Positions 1 to 5,418 of a stretch of 10,262 bases of DNA are shown piece after piece. Origin of the DNA: JAFGJQ01 sp964586145 (GTDB lineage Bacteria; Planctomycetota; Phycisphaerae; UBA1845); NCBI GenBank assembly GCA_964586145.1, contig CAZPHH010000126.1:1-10262 (forward strand). The letters are read 5' to 3'. The position numbers and the translations under genes were made by a program. The notes under the pieces were generated by a model that was given only the letters and a program-made list of their open reading frames with translations, made no database searches and had not been told where the DNA came from. Positions within the stretch are counted from its first letter, which is position 1, and each line of letters opens with the position of its first letter.

Positions 1-20
1 GGCTGGCGCCCTCGCCAGCC
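1..20. repeat. Perfect 8-4-8 inverted repeat (hairpin) at the window edge
   Basis: GGCTGGCG (1-8) and CGCCAGCC (13-20) are perfect reverse complements around a 4-nt loop, CCCT. No T-run follows on either strand, so a simple intrinsic terminator is not supported. It has the same 8-bp stem and 4-nt loop layout as the hairpin at 83-102, which suggests a dispersed palindromic (REP-like) element. It may extend beyond the window edge. Confidence 0.6.
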
Positions 21-82
21 CCGCCCGAGTCCCCGATCTGCGAAAGTTGGGCTAAGTCTACATACAACCCACAGCCTCCCAA

Positions 83-102
83 GACCGGCTGGAAAGCCGG
101 TC
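83..102. repeat. Perfect 8-4-8 inverted repeat with GGAA tetraloop
   Basis: GACCGGCT (83-90) and AGCCGGTC (95-102) pair perfectly around GGAA, a GNRA-type tetraloop on the plus strand. It lies 176 bases past the stop codon of the minus-strand helicase, so it could sit in that transcript's 3' region, but the minus-strand sequence after the stem is TTGGGAGG rather than a T-run. The right arm is the seed of the tandem repeat that begins at 94. Confidence 0.65.
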
Positions 103-208
103 CCACAAAAGACAAGCCGGTCCCACAAAAGACAAGCCGGTCCCACAAAAAAAGCCGGCCCCACAAAAGAAGCCGGTCCCACAAAGATAAGCCGGTTCCA
201 TAGGAGAG
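94..208. repeat. Decaying tandem repeat, six copies of a 17-20 nt unit
   Basis: The unit AAGCCGGTCCCACAAAAGAC occurs exactly at 94-113 and 114-133. It is followed by variant copies at 134-151 (tail lost), 152-169 (GGCC for GGTC), 170-188 and 189-208 (GGTTCCATAGGAGAG). A last partial CCGGTC follows at 210-215. The unit equals the 3' arm of the hairpin at 83-102 plus the downstream CCCACAAAAGAC, so the array looks as if it grew by slippage from half of that palindrome. There are no spacers and the period is too short for CRISPR. No ORF in it is convincing. Confidence 0.85.
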
Positions 209-277
209 GCCGGTCGCGCATGGGGCCTGTGTCCGCCAGCCCACAGCCGACAGCCTATGGCCTACAGCCGGTTCAAC

Positions 278-1567
278 CTACCGCCTGCGTCTGGCCGGTT
301 TGAACCGGCCGCCGAGGGTGCGGGGCGGCGCGGGGATGCCGGTGGAAGCGACCTGCTCGAGAAAACGCGACGAGATGATCGGGACGTCCTCCGCCGGCGG
401 CTCTGTCTGCCGCTGGCGCGGCTGCACCGACGGCACGAAGCCCTCCACCTTGTACTGGTGGATCTCCCGGTTGATCAGCTTCTCGATGTCCGTCAGTTGG
501 CTGCCTTCCTCGTGCGTCACGAACGTGAACGCCCGGCCCCGCGCGCCCATCCGGCCGGTTCGGCCCACGCGATGCACGTACGACTCGATGTCCTGCGGCG
601 TGTCGTAGTTGATGATGTGGCTGATGGCGCTCACGTCGATGCCGCGGGCGGCCAGGTCCGTGGCCACCAACACCTTGATGTGGTGCTTGCGGAAGCGGGA
701 CATCACCTTGTCGCGCCGCTCCTGCACCAGGTCGCCGTGGATCTCCTTGGCTTCGATGCCGGCCTGGAACATCTTCTTGGCCAGTTTGCGGGCCATGGCC
801 TTGGTGTTGCAGAAGATGATGACCAGTTGCGGCGCTTCCTGGTTCAGCAGCGACATCAGCAGGCGGAACTTGTCCGGCGACTCCACGCTGCAATAGAACT
901 GGTCCGTGTGCTCCACGGTCAGGTGGTCGCACGAGACGTTCACCTCCACCGGGTCGGTGGTGAAGGTCCTGACCAGCCGCTTGATTTCGTCGTCCAGCGT
1001 GGCCGAGACGAAGACGGTCTGGTGCGGGTGTTTGATCCTTCCCAGGATCGCCCGGATGTCGTCGCGGAACCCGATGTCCAGCATCCGGTCCACCTCGTCG
1101 AGAATGGCCACCTTGATGCCGTCCAGCGGCAGGTTGCCCCGCCGCATGAAGTCCTGCACCCGGCCCGGCGTGCCCACCACGAAATGCGGCTTCCTGCCCA
1201 GTGCGTGCATCTGGTGCCGGATGCGCTGCCCGCCGTAGATCGGTATGCAGTTCAGCCCGGAGAACTCGGCCAGTCGCACGATTTCCCCCGCCACCTGGAC
1301 GGCCAGCTCCCGGGTGGGTACCAGGGCGATCGCCTGGAGCCGGCCGGCCGGGTCGAGCCGTTGCAGCGCAGGCAGGCCGAAGGCGGCGGTCTTGCCCGTG
1401 CCGGTCCGGGCCTGGCCGGCGACGTCGCGGCCCTCCAGCAGCAAAGGGATCATCTCCCGCTGGATGTCGGTGGGCTGCTCGAAGCCCATCTTGTCCAGGG
1501 CCTTGTTGAACTGCGGCAGAATTCCGAGCGCCGCGAAGGCGGCGGGCTTGTTCACAAATCGGTGCAT
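278..1567 (-). CDS. DEAD-box ATP-dependent RNA helicase (DEVD variant)
   Basis: A cytoplasmic superfamily 2 RNA helicase that uses ATP to unwind or remodel RNA, as in ribosome assembly, mRNA decay or cold adaptation; which of these cannot be read from sequence. All family motifs are present in order over 429 residues: Q motif GFEQPTDIQ (28-36), motif I ARTGTGKT (53-60), PTRELA (84-89), TPGR (133-136), motif II DEVD (157-160, Val for Ala), SAT (188-190), motif V ATDLAARGID (302-311) and motif VI HRVGRTGR (332-339). The C-terminal tail after about residue 375 is short and ends in four arginines, as in RhlE-like proteins, and there is no DbpA-type RNA-binding domain. No signal peptide is seen. 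The ATG at 1567 has GAGG 4 nt upstream and its own promoter at 1609-1637. It lies downstream of the TPR gene on the same strand, 137 bases apart. The paralogue type is uncertain. Confidence 0.97.
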   Translation of the reverse strand: MHRFVNKPAAFAALGILPQFNKALDKMGFEQPTDIQREMIPLLLEGRDVAGQARTGTGKTAAFGLPALQRLDPAGRLQAIALVPTRELAVQVAGEIVRLAEFSGLNCIPIYGGQRIRHQMHALGRKPHFVVGTPGRVQDFMRRGNLPLDGIKVAILDEVDRMLDIGFRDDIRAILGRIKHPHQTVFVSATLDDEIKRLVRTFTTDPVEVNVSCDHLTVEHTDQFYCSVESPDKFRLLMSLLNQEAPQLVIIFCNTKAMARKLAKKMFQAGIEAKEIHGDLVQERRDKVMSRFRKHHIKVLVATDLAARGIDVSAISHIINYDTPQDIESYVHRVGRTGRMGARGRAFTFVTHEEGSQLTDIEKLINREIHQYKVEGFVPSVQPRQRQTEPPAEDVPIISSRFLEQVASTGIPAPPRTLGGRFKPARRRR

Positions 1568-1608
1568 TGAACCTCGAAGCGGTCGCCAAGACGGACCATT
1601 CGAGCGTA

Positions 1609-1637
1609 AGTATAGGGGAGAGCGAACGGAGTGTAAA
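1609..1637 (-). promoter_or_regulatory. Sigma70-like promoter of the helicase gene
   Basis: Read on the minus strand, TTTACA (1637-1632) is followed by exactly 17 bases and then TATACT (1614-1609). Each hexamer differs from consensus at one position. The predicted start near 1602 would leave a leader of about 35 nt before the helicase ATG at 1567. It lies in the 137-base spacer after the TPR gene, so the helicase can be transcribed independently of that gene. Confidence 0.75.
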
Positions 1638-1704
1638 CTCAGCGCGATCCGCCGCCCCGGGAGACCGTTGGCATGCGATGACCAGTCGACGCCCCCCTCG
1701 GCCC

Positions 1705-2807
1705 TCAGTCGCGGGCTTCGCCAGGCGGGGGGCCGGCCGTCCCCTCTCCCGCGGAGGCGGCCTGCCGGAGTTGCTCCAGCAGGCGGAGTCGCTGCGGGTG
1801 ATCAGGATCGAGTTCCAGCGTGACCTGCCATTGCCGGGCGGCGTCCGCGAGGCGGCCGGCCTCCCAGTACGCATTGCCCAGCCGATAGCGGAGGTCGGCA
1901 TCGCGGGGGGCGAGGGCGCCGGCTTGTTCCAGGCACCCGACGTACGCGGGCAGGTCGCCCCGGCGACTGTATCGGTCGGCCAACGTCTGATAAGCCTCCG
2001 CCAACGTGGGCTGGAACCGAGCGGGATTCCACATCACCGCCTGCTTCAGGCAGCGAGCGCTGGTCTCCAGATCATCTGCGGCCAATGCCGCCTGGCCGTA
2101 CCAGTGCCAGAACTCGCCGCTTTCGCGCTCCGGCAGCCGGTCTTCCCGGTCATGCAGGATGGCCACAGCCCGTTCGGGGCGCCCGGCCTGCAGCCACACG
2201 CGCGCATGCAACCGATGGACCTCGGGCGTGTCGAGCCCCGCGTCCAGAGCGGCCTGCACCTGGTAGACGGCCGACTCGTCCGAGCAGGTGAGGAACCAGC
2301 CGGCGCGTTGTTGATCCGGCTGGAGCACGTAGTGCCCGTCCATGCGGCGTCCGGGTTCCGCATTGGGCATGACGCGAGCGGTCACGGGCCCCAGGGCCCG
2401 ATCGAGAAGGCAATACGTCTCCGCAAGGGCACAATGGACGGCGGGGTTGCTGTGCATTGCGAGGGATTCCCGGTAGGTCTGAGCGGCCAGCGCGTGCCGT
2501 CCGGCTTTGGCCTGCCATTCGCCGATCCGCGCAAGCTGCTCGGCGGCCTGCTCGGGCCGGGCGGCCTTTCGGAACGCGTCGACCAGAAGCGTGCGGGCGG
2601 CGAGGCTCGTCGGGTCGCTTGCGACGGCCGACTCCAGCAGCGCGACGGCCTCGGCGAACCGGCCGGCGCGGAGGGCGTCACGCCCCTGTTCACACAGGTC
2701 TGCACAGGTGGGCTGCGTCGTGGCAGTTGTCGAGGGCAGCGTGGTCGGCATCGAGCCGGATGGACTCTCTCCCGGCAACGAAGCCGGGTTCGCGATGCAC
2801 AGGAGAA
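1705..2807 (-). CDS. TPR-repeat protein, probably exported, 5' end lost in the assembly gap
   Basis: The protein is built largely of tetratricopeptide repeats, a helical scaffold for protein-protein contacts; the partner is unknown. Numbering from the first possible start (TTG, 2778; 357 residues), TPR-like helix pairs lie at about 28-61, 62-95, 96-128, 190-215, 224-257, 258-292 and 293-328, with typical A-x-x-F/Y and LDPxxP patterns (for example LELDPDHP, 321-328). The frame stays open upstream of that TTG right up to the N-run, reading LLCIANPASLPGES, which resembles the end of a signal peptide. A Thr/Ser/Pro-rich linker with TTATTQP (17-23) follows. I therefore infer that the true start lies inside the gap and that the protein is exported or a lipoprotein. 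Internal alternatives are TTG 2778 and ATG 2751. No enzyme domain is visible. The helicase follows on the same strand. Confidence 0.85.
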
Positions 2808-2907
2808 NNNNNNNNNNNNNNNNNNNNNNNNNNNNNNNNNNNNNNNNNNNNNNNNNNNNNNNNNNNNNNNNNNNNNNNNNNNNNNNNNNNNNNNNNNNNN
2901 NNNNNNN
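2808..2907. other. Assembly gap, 100 N
   Basis: Exactly 100 unknown bases, the usual placeholder for a scaffold gap of unknown size. The 5' end of the TPR gene and possibly other genes lie here. The linkage and distance between the left part (1-2807) and the right part (2908-10262) rest on scaffolding only. Confidence 0.98.
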
Positions 2908-3055
2908 GGGGGCCGCCGCCGCGGGCGGTCACCGCGGGGATAGAAGGGGTTGTCCGGCCCTGTCGGGCAGGTGCCTTCGGACGGCGTGGATGAGGGCCTG
3001 CCGGGCGCCTTCCGGACTCAGGCTCTGCCTTCTGCACCCTCGGGCCGCCTCCGGC

Positions 3056-3061
3056 TACAAT
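3056..3061 (+). promoter_or_regulatory. Possible -10 element of the GH43 gene
   Basis: TACAAT is one mismatch from TATAAT and lies 65 bases before the GH43 ATG, giving a predicted leader of about 60 nt. No good -35 is seen at 16-18 bases; TGCACC at 3033-3038 matches only three positions. The rest of 2908-3126 shows no convincing gene. Confidence 0.3.
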
Positions 3062-3126
3062 GGGACCGATTCTGGCTCCGCCCCTCGCAAGCGGGGCCGC
3101 CGACTGGACTCATGGAGGATGAATCA

Positions 3127-4212
3127 ATGACCCGCTGCCTCTTCGCTTCGCAGAATTCCCGTTTTTGGCTCGTGCTGTCCGCGGTCTTCCTCACCGTGTC
3201 CGGCTGCAAGACGACAGACCCCGCCGCATCGGGCCACGCCGGCCGGTCGATGACGATGGAGTACCACAACCCGGTCTGGGACGGCTACCTGGCCGACCCG
3301 CACGTGCTGAAGACCCGGGGGGAGTATTACGCCTATGGCACCGGCGCGGAGTCCGGGGGTCGGCAGTTTCCCGTGTTGCACTCGAAGGACCTCGCCCACT
3401 GGACGTACGTCGGCAATGCGCTGGAGACCGTGGCCGATCCGAGAATCAGGGACTACTGGGCGCCCGAGGTGGCCGAACGCGACGGCCGGTACTACCTGTA
3501 CTACGCGGGCGACGGCAAGATGCGGGTGGCCGTTTCCGATCATCCGGCCGGTCCGTTCAAGGATGTCGGCAGAACTCTCTTTCCCGACGAACCGTTCTCG
3601 ATTGATGGTCATCCCTTTCAGGACCCGCGGACCGGCAAGTGGTCTCTGTTTTTCGCGAAGGACTTTCTCGATCAGCGGGTGGGCACCGCGCTGGCGGTTG
3701 CGCAACTGGCGGACGACATGATCTCCACTGTCGGCCCGGTCCAGACCGTGCTGCGAGCCGTGGGTGACTGGCAGATCTTCGAGCGCAATCGCCGGATGTA
3801 TGGTCGGACTTTCGATGCCTGGCATACGGTGGAAGGTCCCGCAGTCGTCTTCCGCGAGAACCGCTACTACTGCTTCTACTCCGGCGGCAACTGGCAGACG
3901 CCCGGCTACGGCGTGGGATTCGCGACGTCCGATTCCGTTCTGGGGCCGTACGCGGACACAGCGAACATCGAGGGTGCGACGGTGCTCAAAACCATTCCCG
4001 GGAGCCTGATCGGACCGGGGCACAACAGCGTGGTCCTCGGGCCGGACGGCGTTACCTGGTTCATCGTCTATCACTCCTGGAACGCAGACCACACCAAGCG
4101 CCAGATGTGCCTCGATCCGATCGAGTGGACGCCGGGCGGCCCGCGGGCCTGGCAACCCGCCCGCGGAGTCAAGCGGATCACGCTTCCCCTGGCGTCGCCA
4201 TCCGCTCCGTGA
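3127..4212 (+). CDS. GH43-family glycoside hydrolase, lipoprotein
   Basis: A predicted five-bladed beta-propeller hydrolase of family GH43 (arabinanase, arabinofuranosidase or xylosidase type activities), acting outside the cytoplasm on plant- or algal-type glycans. The 361-residue protein starts with a lipoprotein signal whose lipobox is VSGC, lipidated Cys27. The GH43 signatures are in order: HNPVWDGYLADPHV (47-60) with the likely catalytic base Asp57, WAPEV (111-115), SIDGHPFQDP with the likely pKa-modulating Asp160, VEGPAV with the likely acid Glu236, and GPGHNSVV (296-303). Catalytic roles are assigned from the family pattern. I chose the ATG at 3127 because GGAGG (3114-3118) lies 8 nt before it and the signal peptide starts there; in-frame ATGs at 3112 and farther upstream have no such support. 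No accessory binding domain is seen. Exact substrate is unknown. It is the first gene after the gap and stands alone on the plus strand. Confidence 0.93.
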   Translation: MTRCLFASQNSRFWLVLSAVFLTVSGCKTTDPAASGHAGRSMTMEYHNPVWDGYLADPHVLKTRGEYYAYGTGAESGGRQFPVLHSKDLAHWTYVGNALETVADPRIRDYWAPEVAERDGRYYLYYAGDGKMRVAVSDHPAGPFKDVGRTLFPDEPFSIDGHPFQDPRTGKWSLFFAKDFLDQRVGTALAVAQLADDMISTVGPVQTVLRAVGDWQIFERNRRMYGRTFDAWHTVEGPAVVFRENRYYCFYSGGNWQTPGYGVGFATSDSVLGPYADTANIEGATVLKTIPGSLIGPGHNSVVLGPDGVTWFIVYHSWNADHTKRQMCLDPIEWTPGGPRAWQPARGVKRITLPLASPSAP

Positions 4213-5235
4213 TGGCGATTGGGACAACGGTGCTGCGGCCGGCCGCGGGTGTGTTCCCGCTCCGTTGGTGGTCTTTGCATCGTCCCGTCCCGCCGCTCGG
4301 GCTGCGAAAGCGGATGCACGAACTCGAGTATCGGGCCGCAGACAGATGCGCGAATCGGCGCCTTGCCGGGTCGTCGCCGTGCGTCGACATAGTGTGGGGC
4401 TCCGCCTGCCGGGCTGAACCGGCTGGATGGCACCGGTTCGGAAGGACGCGGCAGGTTCTTTCCTGGTGCGCATCACACGCAATGTGCCTAAGTGCTTGGC
4501 GTAAGTGAGCCAAGAAGCGAGTTTCTGAGATTCGATTGGGATGAGAGTGCCGCTCCGTCGCCCTGCCGACGACGCTCCTGCGATCCGCCCGGAAGCCGCG
4601 CGTCTGGAACCGATGCCGGCTTCGGCCGGGTGGCCAGGCCAGTGTCTGAAGGTGCCCGGCTTGCTCATCGGGATCGTGGAAAAGGCCGGGGAGGAGGATT
4701 GGGTGCTTGCCCGGCCGTCCGGCCACCGCCTATACTTGCAGTCCGACGGGCCGACCAACTCTGGTCAATGCGGAGGGCGACCTGTTCGGCGATGAGGGGT
4801 CAACTAGCGCGGTTGCAGATGGCCGGAACCTCGTCCTGAGCGAAATCGCAGATTCGCGGGTCCGAAAGGTTGTTTGCCGGCGCGGCAAGAATCACCTGGC
4901 GTACGACGTGTCTATTCTGGCCATTGCGGTGTAGTGAGCGGCGGGTCCGGCCGGCATGGCCGGCGCCGGCAGAGGGCGAGACTTCATGCGCCAGTTCTGT
5001 CAGGGCATGGGAAGTAAGCAGCCATGCGTTCGACCATGAAGCGCCTGAATAAGTACTTCGATTCCCAAGTCTGTTTCGTCGGCCAATTGCTGTATTGTTG
5101 TGTCGTGTCGATCATGGCAGGACGTTCCCGATCAGGAGTGCCACGCCGGAGCGGTGTTCGCTGCGGCGTCATGAAGAATCTGTCGCTTCGGCGCACTCTT
5201 GACGAAGGCGACATTTCAGCCCCGGAGATAATCTC
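4213..5235. other. Long intergenic region without a convincing gene
   Basis: This roughly 1-kb stretch carries only ORFs without recognisable domains. It contains a perfect 12-base palindrome GCGGCCGGCCGC (4235-4246), a small hairpin 4245-4249/4256-4260, a 7-bp inverted repeat GAACCGG/CCGGTTC (4416-4422/4433-4439), a 6-bp one CTTGGC/GCCAAG (4495-4500/4509-4514), and GCCGGC repeated around ATG (4950-4964). A promoter-like site is at 4707-4736. ORFs at 4541-4795, 4707-4934 and 5024-5239 were examined; none resembles a known family clearly. It may hold decayed genes, a long leader of the sulfatase transcript, or an unrecognised RNA. Confidence 0.6.
4707..4736 (+). promoter_or_regulatory. Sigma70-like promoter candidate upstream of the sulfatase cluster
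   Basis: TTGCCC (4707-4712, four of six to consensus) is followed by 18 bases and TATACT (4731-4736, five of six). The CTATACTT core is the same as in the helicase promoter. Predicted start is near 4743. If it drives the sulfatase, the untranslated leader would be about 670 nt, which is unusually long; it could instead serve a small gene or RNA in 4743-5235. Confidence 0.45.
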
Positions 5236-5239
5236 ATGA
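5224..5239 (+). promoter_or_regulatory. Strong ribosome binding site leading to ATG 5236
   Basis: GGAG (5224-5227) sits 8 nt before an ATG at 5236, which overlaps the TGA of an upstream small ORF (5024-5239) as ATGA. The site looks like a real initiation region, but the codons that follow in frame do not look like an export signal until the frame is shifted (see the entry at 5236-5395). This is why I do not take 5236 as the sulfatase start. Confidence 0.5.
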
Positions 5240-5395
5240 AACCTGCCCCACGCGCTTTCCGGTGCGGCATGTTCAGTCAGACTGGCCGTTCTCGCAGCGG
5301 CCTTGCCCGCACTTGCCCAGGAGCCCGCGAGCGAGTGCACGCAACGGTCTCATCTTTCGATGCCGAACACGCTCCGGCCCAGTTCGGTCGTGTAG
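5236..5395 (+). pseudogene. Frameshifted start of an exported protein (remnant), tentative
   Basis: From ATG 5236 the frame begins MKPAPRAFRCGMF, a plausible basic n-region. About position 5270-5279 the best reading moves to the +1 frame, which encodes SVRLAVLAAALPALAQEP (5273-5326): a hydrophobic core ending in an ALA-QEP cleavage site. This frame then runs to a TAG at 5393-5395. Joined, the two parts make a textbook Sec signal peptide, but the +1 frame has no ATG, GTG or TTG start between the preceding TGA (5237-5239) and the hydrophobic core. I infer a decayed gene start or a one-base sequence error. The roughly 20 residues after the signal match nothing I recognise. Alternative: an upstream in-frame extension of the sulfatase, which would lack this signal. 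Confidence 0.35.
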
Positions 5396-5418
5396 GATGC
5401 CAGGAAATGGGGCTGCAA

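Noticed and set aside
157..160. DEVD in place of DEAD in the helicase as a defect (residue numbers)
   Set aside because: Val at this position is a known natural variant in active DEAD-box proteins, and all other motifs are intact.
94..208. CRISPR array
   Set aside because: The units are contiguous, 17-20 nt long and diverge steadily, with no unique spacers between copies and no cas genes.
257..1570. Plus-strand 437-codon ORF opposite the helicase
   Set aside because: It is antisense to a gene with every DEAD-box motif. Its composition (His, Arg, Leu, Val rich) is what the opposite strand of GC-rich coding sequence gives.
1567..2943. Plus-strand 458-codon ORF across the TPR gene and into the gap
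   Set aside because: It is antisense to clear TPR repeats and depends on reading through the N-run. No domain is visible.
2908..3037. Minus-strand gene between the gap and GH43
   Set aside because: One frame reads a gene-like 30-residue stretch (SPEGARQALIHAVRRHLPD) but it has stops on both sides and no ATG, GTG or TTG start.
4235..4260. Intrinsic terminator of the GH43 gene
   Set aside because: The palindrome and small hairpin are GC-rich, but no T-run follows, only scattered T bases.
3124..4758. Minus-strand 544-codon ORF opposite GH43 and the intergenic region
   Set aside because: It covers the GH43 gene on the other strand, whose catalytic motifs and ribosome site are clear. The part beyond the GH43 gene shows no family resemblance.
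5024..5239. 71-codon plus-strand ORF ending in an ATGA overlap
   Set aside because: No recognisable domain, weak ribosome site and an implausible composition. The ATGA overlap alone is not enough to call a gene.
5236..5418. Sulfatase start at ATG 5236
   Set aside because: The ribosome site is good, but the 61-residue extension lacks an export signal in this frame and would bury the real signal peptide that begins at 5419. A shifted frame explains the stretch better.
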